Source: Bernardetia sp.
GTDB taxonomy: Bacteria; Bacteroidota; Bacteroidia; Cytophagales; Bernardetiaceae
Reading direction: 5' to 3'
NCBI GenBank assembly: GCA_020630575.1
Contig: JAHDBD010000006.1
Location: 1-64,000, forward strand
DNA: 64,000 nt
A program made the translations under genes and the position numbers. Below the pieces are notes generated by a model, which worked only from the letters and a program-made list of their open reading frames with translations, was not told the DNA's origin and made no database searches. Position 1 is the stretch's first letter. Each line of letters begins with the position of its first letter. Shown here piece by piece: positions 42,659 through 50,335 of the stretch.

Positions 42659-43078
42659 ATGAAAGCAATTAAACTTAAACTTATTTCTGATGGTAAGACA
42701 CCTATTGTAAATGTTGATTTCTTAAAAGTGTCTTCATTATTTGGTACAAAGATTATATCTTTAACATTTATTAGAGAAGTTGCGAAGAGTCCATTTACCA
42801 ATGGTAATTGGAAGTGTTTAAACGGTAACTCAATTGATATTGATGAAACATTAAACCTATTTATGTTATCAAATTTAGAACTTCATGATTTAACAACAAA
42901 TGAAGTTATAAAAAAGAATGATGAAAGTGTAGAATTAATAAATTGGATTAGAGATAACTACTCTACAAATGAAAAGCAGGGTTCTAAAAAACCATTACCA
43001 TTTAATAAATGGCGTTTAGATTTTACTGATGAGATATATGATATTAATGAAATAATAGAAACATGGAAAACAAAATAA
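42659..43078 (+). CDS. Hypothetical protein, 139 aa
   Basis: Not recognised. Soluble mixed protein; the ATG at 42659 follows an ATTCTT leader. Overlaps the next gene by 16 nt. Confidence 0.7.
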   Translation: MKAIKLKLISDGKTPIVNVDFLKVSSLFGTKIISLTFIREVAKSPFTNGNWKCLNGNSIDIDETLNLFMLSNLELHDLTTNEVIKKNDESVELINWIRDNYSTNEKQGSKKPLPFNKWRLDFTDEIYDINEIIETWKTK

Positions 43079-43590
43079 TAGACTTTGAAAAAGCATTTAA
43101 TACTAGAGATTTAAAAGAATTTATTTCTTTAGCATTTCCTAATGAGTGGCAACCTATAGTTTCAAGGATAATGGAAACAGGTGTAACTTTTGGAGAAACT
43201 GAATTTGCTCCAAAATGGTCATCAATACCATTTACTATAAGACAAGGTAAGAATGAAAAAGAAACTTGGGTGAAGTCAACATTCTTTAGAGTTCATGATG
43301 TTTTGCATCAATTATGGGGTTTACCTGTTCCTAAAGATTTTAGTAAGGAATCACGTTATAATTTCAAAAAATCTTGGATGTGTGCGGAAGTCGCTGTTCT
43401 TACACTAACAGAATTTGTATATGGTGATTGGTTATATAATACTCAACCAAAATGGGTTGTTGATATAATTAAGAATAGAAATGCAATTCTTATGAAGAAT
43501 ACCACAGAGCTTAAAAATAAATCAACTAGGGATATAGCAATTCGTTTAGATGGTTTATTGCATAAAAAAAATAAGACCATTATGGGTTAG
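43063..43590 (+). CDS. Upstream half of a probably frameshifted metal-binding protein
   Basis: 175 residues ending shortly after an A8 run (43564-43571). It contains RVHDVLHQLWGLPVP (His-Asp...His) and a later CAEVAVLTLTEF, reminiscent of an HD- or ubiquinone-type metal helix pair. A +1 shift in the A8 run would join it seamlessly to the next ORF: ...GLLHKK|IRPLWVRENEH. The last 6 codons of this ORF are then artefactual. The complete protein would be about 275 residues. Family unknown. Confidence 0.65.
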   Translation: MENKIIDFEKAFNTRDLKEFISLAFPNEWQPIVSRIMETGVTFGETEFAPKWSSIPFTIRQGKNEKETWVKSTFFRVHDVLHQLWGLPVPKDFSKESRYNFKKSWMCAEVAVLTLTEFVYGDWLYNTQPKWVVDIIKNRNAILMKNTTELKNKSTRDIAIRLDGLLHKKNKTIMG

Positions 43591-43888
43591 AGAGAATGAA
43601 CATGCTATGAAATTTTGTGATGATTTTGTTCCAATGCTTCAAGAGGATAGGGATAATATTGATTGGAATTGGAAAATTTTATTTCACGAAAAAGAAAGTT
43701 TTTTCAAAAACCTACCTAATCAACGATACTCAAATGAGTTAGATGGGTTAGAGTTAACAGCATTTATGATTGATGACTTTTATCATCTTTTAAATACTGA
43801 TTCAGAAATTGATAAAGGTTTAATGAACTTTAATAAGAATAGAAGAAGTAAAATACATATCCCAAAGGATTGGAATAACCCTTTATAA
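43572..43888 (+). pseudogene. Downstream half of the frameshifted protein
   Basis: The frame encodes IRPLWVRENEHAMKFCDDFV and an acidic helical domain of about 100 residues. Its own possible ATG codons (43550 out of step with the first half, or 43608) have no leader, so I read it as the continuation of 43063-43590 after an A8 slip. If it is an independent gene, it starts at 43550 or 43608. Confidence 0.55.
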
Positions 43889-43890
43889 TT

Positions 43891-44220
43891 ATGAGTTTTA
43901 CAACAAGACAAAAATTTTTCTTTAAAAATAGGAAATCACAAACAATGTCACTAAATAAAGAATATTTAGTTAAACATAAAAGCTTCGATAGAATTGTTAA
44001 ATTAAGATTGATTAAGGTTACACCAAAAGGATTTAACCTTCTTAATGAAGAAAATGGAAAGTGTGTTTTAGATAGACATCTTTATCCTAATAAGAAAACA
44101 TTGAAGACTTATGATGACCCAATGACTTTTTTTGTTTTTAAAGATTGGATTTTTATTGAATATAACGAAATAAAACATAAAAAAATATATGAAATTACAC
44201 AGATTAGAAAAAGCTCGTAA
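43891..44220 (+). CDS. Hypothetical protein, 109 aa
   Basis: Not recognised. Basic, beta-rich (KEYLVKHKSFDRIVKLRLIK). Overlaps the next gene by 32 nt. Confidence 0.65.
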   Translation: MSFTTRQKFFFKNRKSQTMSLNKEYLVKHKSFDRIVKLRLIKVTPKGFNLLNEENGKCVLDRHLYPNKKTLKTYDDPMTFFVFKDWIFIEYNEIKHKKIYEITQIRKSS

Positions 44221-44509
44221 TTATGATGTTCGAGAGTGGCTTATAAAGTCACTAGAATTGAATGAAGAGCAGCAAAGAAAACTGAGGGATTATGAAATAA
44301 TTAGATTTTCAAATTTTGAATTTTATAAGATGAGAGAATCTGTTAAACCATCATTTATAATGAGATTGAGTATAATACCACTTATTATATTATATCTCGT
44401 TTTAATTATATTTTTACCAATATCTTATATAGTTACAGGTAAAGTTGGTTATAGTGAAAAGATGTATAAGTTTGTTTCAGATTGGAGACATAAAACAGGT
44501 TGGAAATAA
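44189..44509 (+). CDS. Single-span membrane protein, 106 aa
   Basis: A cytoplasmic-type charged N-terminus of about 55 residues precedes a strongly hydrophobic segment (SIIPLIILYLVLIIFLPISY, about 63-82) and a short charged tail. Not recognised. Stop overlaps the next ATG (TAATG). Confidence 0.7.
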   Translation: MKLHRLEKARNYDVREWLIKSLELNEEQQRKLRDYEIIRFSNFEFYKMRESVKPSFIMRLSIIPLIILYLVLIIFLPISYIVTGKVGYSEKMYKFVSDWRHKTGWK

Positions 44510-44760
44510 TGAAATTTTATAAATGTGATTGTTGTGGTAAAGAAGAAGAACTAAAGCAATCAAAAATAAAAGAAATGGAACGATACGTGTCACCATATAG
44601 TTGTTATGGTGGTGACTACTATACACACGATTATTTCTTTTTTAATTGCAAATGTGGGAGAAAAATAGAAGTTAATCGTAAAGATATTTTTGATAGATTT
44701 AGTCTTGAAAAGGTTGAAGATAAAAATCATAGTGGTCGATGTATAATGAATATTAATTAA
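44509..44760 (+). CDS. Zinc-binding-type protein, 83 aa
   Basis: Start 44509 chosen from TAATG overlap. CDCCGKEEE near the start and CKCGRK in the middle give CxxC pairs expected to bind zinc. Not assigned to a family. Confidence 0.7.
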   Translation: MKFYKCDCCGKEEELKQSKIKEMERYVSPYSCYGGDYYTHDYFFFNCKCGRKIEVNRKDIFDRFSLEKVEDKNHSGRCIMNIN

Positions 44761-44764
44761 TAAC

Positions 44765-44806
44765 AAATAAAAGTGATATTATCTTTTGGTGGTATCATTT
44801 TTATTT
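44765..44806 (+). terminator. Rho-independent terminator
   Basis: 14-bp stem with one G-U (44765-44778 with 44793-44806) and T-rich 3' side. Confidence 0.8.
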
Positions 44807-44808
44807 AT

Positions 44809-44816
44809 TAGATTTG
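44809..44816 (+). promoter_or_regulatory. Bacteroidota -7 box (TAGATTTG)
   Basis: TAnnTTTG match then TATGTAATTAAAA, followed by (ATT)n repeats of the leader to ATG 44848. Confidence 0.65.
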
Positions 44817-44847
44817 TATGTAATTAAAAATTATTATTATTATTATT

Positions 44848-45678
44848 ATGTCTTTAGAAGTAAAAATAAAAGAATATTTAGAAGTTCCTGTAAAAGTAGG
44901 TGATAGTGTAAGAGTTAGAGGTCTTGGTAGTCAAGATAAAGTTTCAATGAGTGCTACAACAAAAGTGCTGAAAATTGATAAAGATTTAACGATAACTATA
45001 AACCATAATAGACACGAACAAAAGATACTAAAAGACGATTATGAGAAGTGTACTAGAAATGTAGGATATAACCCTATGGAATTAAAACCTTGGGATTCAT
45101 CAATGCAAACAATAAAGTTTGGTTTAGAGTCAGTTCTTAATAGAATTGGTTTTAATCCATATGAGTGTACTTGGAATAAAGAAACTATACACGATACTAA
45201 GATATTAGAAACTAATTGGAATCCGCATATTGTGGATAATAATGGTGAAAAAGTTTATTATCAGAGAGATTTTTGTTGGACAATAAATGAGAAAAGACGA
45301 CTTCTAGATAGTATTTATAATAATATAGATATTGGCAAGTTTATTGTAAGAAAGAGGTCTTATAATTATGTTTTGAATGCTGTAAAGTCAAGAAATTATA
45401 CTGATGCACATTTTGTTGATATTGTTGATGGAAAGCAACGTCTTAAAGCCATAACAGACTTTTTACTTGATAGATATGATGATAATAATGGTATGAAATA
45501 TTCTGATTTTAGTTTAGTTGCTAAAAGAAAGTTTTTAAACTATTTGTCACTTTCATATGGAGAAATTGGTGAAAGAGCCTCTGATAAAGATGTTAAAAAT
45601 GTTTTTCTTGGTGTTAATTTTGAAGGCGTTCCAATGTCTATAGAACATATTAATTTTGTGAAATCAATTAACTTATAA
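44848..45678 (+). CDS. DUF262 (GmrSD N-domain-like) protein
   Basis: 276 residues. Residues about 139-275 carry the DUF262 hallmarks: YQRDFCW (the 'YQR.y.W' element) and DIVDGKQRLKAI (D194-G-K-Q-R, the ParB/Srx-like nucleotide site). The C-terminal HNH/nuclease half of GmrSD-type restriction enzymes is absent. A phage single-domain form may be a decoy, an inhibitor or a nucleotide-dependent enzyme of unknown role. The first about 70 residues form a separate beta-rich domain (VKVGDSVRVRGLGSQDKVSM). Confidence 0.75.
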   Translation: MSLEVKIKEYLEVPVKVGDSVRVRGLGSQDKVSMSATTKVLKIDKDLTITINHNRHEQKILKDDYEKCTRNVGYNPMELKPWDSSMQTIKFGLESVLNRIGFNPYECTWNKETIHDTKILETNWNPHIVDNNGEKVYYQRDFCWTINEKRRLLDSIYNNIDIGKFIVRKRSYNYVLNAVKSRNYTDAHFVDIVDGKQRLKAITDFLLDRYDDNNGMKYSDFSLVAKRKFLNYLSLSYGEIGERASDKDVKNVFLGVNFEGVPMSIEHINFVKSINL

Positions 45679-45680
45679 TT

Positions 45681-46115
45681 ATGAAACATTTAGAATGGTG
45701 GGAAACATTTACTTTTGAAGAAAAGTTTTTCAAAACAATTGAATGGTTAAAAAATATTGGTCTAAAAACAGACTCAAAGCATCCTAATGATTTAACATCT
45801 GATGATATTAAAAATATTTATAACCTATTAGGTAGATGTAAATTTGATAAAGCTTGGGTAGGACAATGTTCAAATCAAGCTAATGGTGGTAACTGTGAAG
45901 AACACTCTAATATTAAATGTGTATCATGTGGGGAAACAGCTACACATGAGTGTTCGGAGACTATGCAGTTTGTATGTGGTGCACCACTTTGTGATGAATG
46001 TGAACACACAATACAGAGTAATGGATGTAATAGTGGTGGAATTTTACCACAGGGATTAAAATCACATTGTAAGAAAGTAGAACAAAAATTTAAACATTGG
46101 ACAGAACATTTATAG
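45681..46115 (+). CDS. Cys-rich zinc-finger-like protein, 144 aa
   Basis: Thirteen Cys in the second half. KCVSCGETATHEC, CGAPLCDECEH and a late CNSGG...HCKK make two or more zinc knuckles resembling a RING or B-box arrangement. The N-terminal half is helical. Its TAG stop directly abuts the next ATG, showing TAG is read as stop here. Confidence 0.7.
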   Translation: MKHLEWWETFTFEEKFFKTIEWLKNIGLKTDSKHPNDLTSDDIKNIYNLLGRCKFDKAWVGQCSNQANGGNCEEHSNIKCVSCGETATHECSETMQFVCGAPLCDECEHTIQSNGCNSGGILPQGLKSHCKKVEQKFKHWTEHL

Positions 46116-46616
46116 ATGGAAGCTAAAAAATTTAAAATAAATTCGATTGAAAAGATAGGAAAGCTATTTATGTTAATACTACCATTAATTATTACCATAC
46201 CGATACTATTTGGTGGCATTATATCAATAAATGATTACACTATTGGTAGTTCAAATAATATAAAATCTATATCTATATTTATTATGTTTTGGGTATTTTA
46301 CTATACACTAATAAATATAACATATAGTGAATTTAAAACTAATAGTGAAATAAAGTTAGCAAAATATACAAACAAATTATACTTTAATATAGGTGTTATT
46401 ATTTATCGATTTTCAATAATACTTTTTTCGCTATTTGTGTTTTTATTTACTAAGTCATTTGGCATATATTTATTTGATATTCTTGTTCAGTATAAGTTTT
46501 TTGATAAATATGGATTAGGTTTGGTAATATTTATGATGTCTGTTGTATATTATTTTTATTATTTTTCATTAATATGGAGAAATACAATAACCAAAAAAGG
46601 ATATAATGTTAAGTGA
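46116..46616 (+). CDS. Polytopic membrane protein, 166 aa
   Basis: Four predicted membrane segments (about 15-35, 48-66, 87-108 and 128-150), separated by short basic loops. Not recognised. Probably inner-membrane. Confidence 0.75.
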   Translation: MEAKKFKINSIEKIGKLFMLILPLIITIPILFGGIISINDYTIGSSNNIKSISIFIMFWVFYYTLINITYSEFKTNSEIKLAKYTNKLYFNIGVIIYRFSIILFSLFVFLFTKSFGIYLFDILVQYKFFDKYGLGLVIFMMSVVYYFYYFSLIWRNTITKKGYNVK

Positions 46617-46827
46617 TTTAGATAAACAAAAGATTGATAAAATTCGAAAGATGGTTAATCCTATAATCGTCATTCATACTGAAACATTTAAAAACTTACT
46701 TAACGTTGATGAGTTGACTAATTTAAATAATAATTTTTATGAATACGAAAATTTAAAAATACCAATAACACACTCACAACATATACCAAGAAAAACATTG
46801 ATAGTAATGGAACAAAATAAATTATAA
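46606..46827 (+). CDS. Hypothetical protein, 73 aa
   Basis: Not recognised. Overlaps the membrane-protein gene by 11 nt. Helical, soluble. Confidence 0.65.
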   Translation: MLSDLDKQKIDKIRKMVNPIIVIHTETFKNLLNVDELTNLNNNFYEYENLKIPITHSQHIPRKTLIVMEQNKL

Positions 46828-46832
46828 GCTTT

Positions 46833-47132
46833 ATGAACAACGATTTAATATTTATAAACAAAAAAGAGTTTCTCGCAAAGGATGCAGTTTTCTCTACATC
46901 AGCAATACACTCTAAAATGTATCAAGAGAAGCTAGGTTCAAGACCAAAATTACAATTAAGGGTTAGTGATTGTAATAATGCAATTAGACTTTGGAATTAT
47001 TGTGATACGGATGAAGACCGTGAAGAGTTTGTTGAAAAAATTGATACAATGTTGAAACACCTAAGCAAGTTTAGAAGAAAAATAGGTGATGAATTCGATA
47101 AAGAATTTAATGATAAACGCTTTAAGCTGTGA
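46833..47132 (+). CDS. Hypothetical protein, 99 aa
   Basis: Not recognised. Charged helical C-terminus. Ends in TGA overlapping a GTG start of a membrane peptide. Confidence 0.7.
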   Translation: MNNDLIFINKKEFLAKDAVFSTSAIHSKMYQEKLGSRPKLQLRVSDCNNAIRLWNYCDTDEDREEFVEKIDTMLKHLSKFRRKIGDEFDKEFNDKRFKL

Positions 47133-47221
47133 GGAAGTTTTTAAGCATATTAAAGTGGTTAACAGTAATATACATTTTTTATAGAATTGTTAAGTGGTTT
47201 TTCAATAAAATTTTAGAATAA
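47129..47221 (+). CDS. Possible membrane micropeptide, 30 aa (GTG start)
   Basis: GTG 47129 overlaps the previous TGA (GTGA). The peptide RKFLSILKWLTVIYIFYRIV is a basic amphipathic/hydrophobic helix. Stop overlaps the next ATG (TAATG). Translational coupling on both sides supports it, but it is very short. Confidence 0.4.
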   Translation: MRKFLSILKWLTVIYIFYRIVKWFFNKILE

Positions 47222-47304
47222 TGAAAAGTATATGTAAATTGATAAAAATAATTTTGAAAACGATTTTGGATATTATGATTTCATCGTTTTCATTTAAAAT
47301 ATAA
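47221..47304 (+). CDS. Possible micropeptide, 27 aa
   Basis: ATG 47221 couples to the stop of the preceding micropeptide. The sequence (MKSICKLIKIILKTILDIMI) is a basic hydrophobic helix. Possibly membrane-associated. Low confidence because of size. Confidence 0.35.
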   Translation: MKSICKLIKIILKTILDIMISSFSFKI

Positions 47305-47309
47305 TAAAT

Positions 47310-47594
47310 ATGAAAAAAATAGGTTGTTTAAAAATAAACTCAAATGTTGTTGATGTTTATTTACCAAAGAATATAAAAGTGATATCATGTCTAAATACTA
47401 GTGATGAAGGACATTTTTCTGAAATTAGTCTATTCTATGAATATGATGAAATGGATATTGAAGAAGAAATGAAAACATTTGAAGTTATAGATGAATACAT
47501 CAACTACCCAAATTCAATTTTTATAGGAACTGTTTTTAGGAAACAATATTCAGATTTTAGACATGTTTATTTAAGGAAATACTATGAAGGTTAA
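47310..47594 (+). CDS. Hypothetical protein, 94 aa
   Basis: Not recognised. Beta-rich N-terminus (GCLKINSNVVDVYLPKNIKV) and acidic middle. Overlaps the next gene by 11 nt. Confidence 0.7.
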   Translation: MKKIGCLKINSNVVDVYLPKNIKVISCLNTSDEGHFSEISLFYEYDEMDIEEEMKTFEVIDEYINYPNSIFIGTVFRKQYSDFRHVYLRKYYEG

Positions 47595-47895
47595 TAAAGT
47601 AATAACAAAGGAAGATTTAAAAAATGGTTATAAATTTAATTTAACTGTTGGTAAATTAAAGGATTTTCTAAGTAAACATGAAATACCCGATTCATCAAAA
47701 GTATTAGTCGAGCGTGTTGAAAATAAATATTTCGAAAATCATAATTGGGGTGTTTATTTAAAAGACAATGAAAACACATTAAAAAATACAAATGGTGAGT
47801 CGGTAAAGGAAACTCAATCACAATATATACCAAGTTGGTGTTGTGTAAGATATGAGGATGAAAAGGATACTTTATTCATTGACTTACACTATTAA
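47584..47895 (+). CDS. Hypothetical protein, 103 aa
   Basis: Not recognised. The LTVGKLKDFLSKHEIPDSSK segment followed by VLVERVENKY resembles small phage proteins with a 'LkelL...pdda.V~~' element. Function unknown. Confidence 0.7.
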   Translation: MKVNKVITKEDLKNGYKFNLTVGKLKDFLSKHEIPDSSKVLVERVENKYFENHNWGVYLKDNENTLKNTNGESVKETQSQYIPSWCCVRYEDEKDTLFIDLHY

Positions 47896-47898
47896 ATT

Positions 47899-48078
47899 AT
47901 GAGCTTATTAAAATATTGGGGAAGTGGTAAATATATCGGTGAAGAACTTATAGGTGAGAATGGTAAAGATATCAAGATAGGTAATGATGAATTAAATGGT
48001 GTTTATGTGATACAATTTGATGATGGTTCAGTATATGATAATATTTTTGAGGATGAAATTATTTTTAATAAAGATTAG
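47899..48078 (+). CDS. Hypothetical acidic protein, 59 aa
   Basis: Encodes MSLLKYWGSGKYIGEELIGE and a beta-rich acidic remainder. It starts 3 nt after the previous stop and ends in TAG just before a promoter. Confidence 0.7.
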   Translation: MSLLKYWGSGKYIGEELIGENGKDIKIGNDELNGVYVIQFDDGSVYDNIFEDEIIFNKD

Positions 48079-48099
48079 GTTTATTAAAAATAATTTCCA

Positions 48100-48107
48100 T
48101 ATATTTG
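48100..48107 (+). promoter_or_regulatory. Bacteroidota -7 box (TATATTTG)
   Basis: Exact match, followed by TGCTATAAGTAATTAAAA and ATG 48135. Confidence 0.65.
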
Positions 48108-48134
48108 TGCTATAAGTAATTAAAAAATATTAAA

Positions 48135-48533
48135 ATGAAATTATCATTAGTGGTTAGTAGTCTAGAAGATTTATTAAAAGGGAAAGAGTTATCAAAATTT
48201 GTTCAAAAAAGATTAATATCTAAAGTTAAAAAAGCTGTTAATATGATGGATAAGCATGATGAACTTATAGGTGTTTTACAATCTCATATTTTCGGTAGTC
48301 CAATTATTTTAGATTATAGGAAGTTTGATGAAGACACATATATTGTGAAAACTAGTTCAGATAATTATTGGAGAACTATAATTTTATCTAAAACAGGATG
48401 TTTAACTAATGTTTCTGAGTCATATGAACAACAATTATTGGTTACACTTTCAAATAAGTATAAAGCACCAAGAAATTTTGGTTATTTCACTTCTAGAATG
48501 TTAGGTGATGATTTTATTAAAGAAAACGAATAA
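48135..48533 (+). CDS. Hypothetical protein, 132 aa
   Basis: Not recognised. N-terminal helical basic region (about 15-45), then beta-rich. First gene of a short run. Confidence 0.7.
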   Translation: MKLSLVVSSLEDLLKGKELSKFVQKRLISKVKKAVNMMDKHDELIGVLQSHIFGSPIILDYRKFDEDTYIVKTSSDNYWRTIILSKTGCLTNVSESYEQQLLVTLSNKYKAPRNFGYFTSRMLGDDFIKENE

Positions 48534-48535
48534 GA

Positions 48536-48751
48536 ATGATACCATTAGTTGAAGAATCAAAGGATTTATTTGAAAATTTTAGAGTATATGAAAACTGTTA
48601 CTTTAAATGTGGTAATAAAACAAAATTTTGGCATTGGCGAACAAATCAACCAATATGTAAACCGTGTGCTAAAAAACATAAAGTATCGGAAGTTGAAAAA
48701 TGTTCACCATCTTATAAACCAATGACAAAGAATGAATATTTAAAATCCTAA
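48536..48751 (+). CDS. Zinc-binding-type protein, 71 aa
   Basis: Contains CYFKCGNKT and CKPCAKKH, two CxxC-type pairs about 20 residues apart, expected to form one zinc knuckle. Not recognised. Confidence 0.7.
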   Translation: MIPLVEESKDLFENFRVYENCYFKCGNKTKFWHWRTNQPICKPCAKKHKVSEVEKCSPSYKPMTKNEYLKS

Positions 48752-48829
48752 TATTGTTAATAATAATTTATAACAAATTTTTATTCAATTTTACACTAAA
48801 CTTTATTAGGATTTTAATTTTAATTATCA

Positions 48830-48837
48830 TATATTTG
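48830..48837 (+). promoter_or_regulatory. Bacteroidota -7 box (TATATTTG)
   Basis: Exact match then TAGAGTAATTAAA ahead of ATG 48862. Confidence 0.65.
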
Positions 48838-48861
48838 TAGAGTAATTAAATAATAGTTAAA

Positions 48862-49098
48862 ATGTCAAAAATAAAAATAGTAGTAGTCAACGAAAATACA
48901 TTAGGATATATTATTCCCGAAAAGCCTAATAACTTTAATGTATTGAGTGCATCAACATTAAGAGGTTCTAATATGTCTGACTTTGGAACATATCCTTTAC
49001 CTAAGAACACAAGGTTGGCAACATCTAAAGATTTTGAAACATACCGTGTTTTTGAAAATGGATATAGAAATGATAAAAACTACGAGTATGAAAGATAG
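48862..49098 (+). CDS. Hypothetical protein, 78 aa
   Basis: Not recognised. VVVNENTLGYIIPEKPNNFN followed by LSASTLRGSNMSD resembles a small phage family of unknown function. Overlaps the next gene by 11 nt. Confidence 0.7.
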   Translation: MSKIKIVVVNENTLGYIIPEKPNNFNVLSASTLRGSNMSDFGTYPLPKNTRLATSKDFETYRVFENGYRNDKNYEYER

Positions 49099-49381
49099 TA
49101 AGAATTTCGATGCATTTTTGAGCGATGTTGAAAAAGAAATCGATAATATAAATAATTATTTACCGATAAGAAGTATACAATCATATACAAGAGGTGTTAA
49201 GACGATTTTTAATTGGTATAACGCTTTAACTGATAAAAAATATGGTAGAAGCTTTCATTATTTGGATGAAGAAAGTATTAAAGAATTTAAAGATAAAATT
49301 TTTGCTATTAATAAAAAATTTATCAAAGAGAATGAAATTTTTTTAATTGAAAAAGGTTTAATAAAAAAGAGAGTCACGTAA
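49088..49381 (+). CDS. Hypothetical helical protein, 97 aa
   Basis: Not recognised. Start 49088 (MKDSKNFDAFLSDVEKEIDN) chosen because the longer ORF start lies deep in the preceding gene. All-helical, basic C-terminus. Confidence 0.65.
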   Translation: MKDSKNFDAFLSDVEKEIDNINNYLPIRSIQSYTRGVKTIFNWYNALTDKKYGRSFHYLDEESIKEFKDKIFAINKKFIKENEIFLIEKGLIKKRVT

Positions 49382-49402
49382 CACTTTGAATGGATAAGTG
49401 AC

Positions 49403-49538
49403 AGAAATTGATAGTTCAAGCTATATGAATTTCTCTAGTCCTAGCCCAATAGGATTCGTTAATATAGATGAGTTGAGCCAAGAGGTGGTACAAGTATTAA
49501 CATTAAGTAATTTATAAAATAAGAGATTCGTCTCTTAT
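49403..49538 (+). ncRNA. Candidate structured noncoding RNA upstream of the tRNA
   Basis: No ORF crosses 49382-49768 (387 nt). Three hairpins lie in line: AGAAATT/AATTTCT (49403-49409 with 49428-49434), TCCTA/TAGGA (49439-49443 with 49450-49454), and an 8-bp stem closed by a UUCG tetraloop (49519-49526 with 49531-49538). It precedes the tRNA by 18 nt, so the two may be processed from one transcript. Confidence 0.5.
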
Positions 49539-49556
49539 GGAAGTGATTACTTACTC

Positions 49557-49630
49557 GGAAAAGTAGCTCAGTTGGTTAGAGCAATCATTATTTAATATGA
49601 TAGGTCATGGGTTCGAATCTCATCTTTCCA
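49557..49630 (+). tRNA. tRNA gene, anticodon probably TTA (ochre-reading) with an 8-nt loop
   Basis: D-arm GCTC/GAGC, T-arm ATGGG-TTCGAAT-CTCAT and a 5-nt variable loop AGGTC are canonical. The acceptor pairs 6 of 7 bases because one base is missing on the 3' side. The anticodon stem ATCAT/ATGAT (49584-49588 with 49597-49601) encloses TATTTAAT (49589-49596), one base longer than normal. If U33 is 49591, the anticodon is TTA (49592-49594), which reads UAA. TAA (Leu) would leave too few loop bases 3' and would need a long variable arm, which is absent. It may be functional or decaying. Confidence 0.65.
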
Positions 49631-49683
49631 CTACTTTATAAGTGGTTTTAATCCATAATAATTGTAGATAGGTTTTTTTTGAT

Positions 49684-49720
49684 GAAAATTCTGATAGAAA
49701 TATCAGAATTTTCTTTTTTA
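49684..49720 (+). terminator. Terminator of cassette 1
   Basis: 13-bp perfect stem (49684-49696 with 49701-49713), GAAA loop, T run. First of four similar cassettes. Confidence 0.9.
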
Positions 49721-49736
49721 TATAATTATAATAAAC

Positions 49737-49744
49737 TATATTTG
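49737..49744 (+). promoter_or_regulatory. Promoter box of cassette 1 (TATATTTG)
   Basis: Begins exactly 24 nt after the last base of the terminator stem. Followed by TATTGTAATTAAGAAATA and ATG 49769. Confidence 0.7.
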
Positions 49745-49768
49745 TATTGTAATTAAGAAATAGATATT

Positions 49769-50140
49769 ATGAAAACTACAAGAAAGGTTTATTTAGAGAA
49801 GTTAGAGGAAGTAAAAAACTTATCAACTATTGTTTATAACAACACTCTTTTAATTAGACAGGCATTAAATACTGTTGAGACTGATAGAGAAATGGAGAAT
49901 GCCGAAGCTGAAATTCAGAAATTAAATGAAAATTATTTCGATAAGTTAGAAACAGTATTTATAGAGTATTGGATTGGATGTAGAAAATATGCTGAAAGTG
50001 TTTATAAGATAGGTAAATCTTATTTTGATGATAGAGGTAGAATTACAAAATCTAAACATGGTTATAAAAGTATTGTTGAGGTAGATGGTATTTCAGATAA
50101 TATGAGAGAATCTATGATTGCAGATTCTTATTATTATTAG
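49769..50140 (+). CDS. Hypothetical protein, 123 aa
   Basis: Not recognised. Helical and acidic (about 1-90), possibly coiled coil (RQALNTVETDREMENAEAEI). It is driven by promoter cassette 1. TAG stop. Confidence 0.7.
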   Translation: MKTTRKVYLEKLEEVKNLSTIVYNNTLLIRQALNTVETDREMENAEAEIQKLNENYFDKLETVFIEYWIGCRKYAESVYKIGKSYFDDRGRITKSKHGYKSIVEVDGISDNMRESMIADSYYY

Positions 50141-50142
50141 TA

Positions 50143-50199
50143 ATGAAAAATATTTATTTTGTGATAAAAGACGCACCAAATGGTTTCTTATTAAGTTAA
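50143..50199 (+). CDS. Possible leader peptide, 18 aa
   Basis: MKNIYFVIKDAPNGFLLS, then TAA. The frame stays open for about 35 further codons after the TAA, up to and through the terminator. It may be a truncated gene, a short regulatory peptide or chance. Confidence 0.3.
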   Translation: MKNIYFVIKDAPNGFLLS

Positions 50200-50239
50200 G
50201 TGGATGAAACAATAACTGCGGTTGAAACGTACCGTTCAC
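50200..50239 (+). ncRNA. Small structured element ahead of terminator 2
   Basis: A composite hairpin pairs GTGGA with TTCAC and CGGT with ACCG, with a 14-nt bulge on the left arm. It sits between the mini-ORF and terminator, in the same relative place as other structured elements of this zone. Confidence 0.35.
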
Positions 50240-50245
50240 AAAAAA

Positions 50246-50284
50246 GAAAAAATCTGATAGAAATATCAGATTTTTCTTTTTTAT
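50246..50284 (+). terminator. Terminator of cassette 2
   Basis: Stem 50247-50259 with 50264-50275, GAAA loop, CTTTTTTAT tail. Near copy of cassette 1. Confidence 0.9.
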
Positions 50285-50299
50285 GTCATTTAAATAAAT

Positions 50300-50307
50300 T
50301 AAATTTG
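50300..50307 (+). promoter_or_regulatory. Promoter box of cassette 2 (TAAATTTG)
   Basis: TAnnTTTG match. It begins 24 nt after the terminator stem. Followed by TAATGTAATTAAGAAATA and ATG 50336. Confidence 0.7.
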
Positions 50308-50335
50308 TAATGTAATTAAGAAATAACATTTTATT

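Noticed and set aside
44830..44848. ATT repeat before 44848 as a CRISPR-like or regulatory array
   Set aside because: It is a short microsatellite of about six ATT units in a leader. No repeat-spacer pattern exists anywhere in the window.
49589..49596. Anticodon TAA (tRNA-Leu) for the 49557 tRNA
   Set aside because: It would leave only one base 3' of the anticodon in the loop, and tRNA-Leu needs a long variable arm, whereas this gene has a 5-nt one.
1470..50140. Genome-wide reassignment of TAG as a sense codon
   Set aside because: TAG ends at least a dozen genes and often lies 0-5 nt before the next ATG (for example 14024-14026, 46113-46115, 43588-43590). It works as a normal stop.
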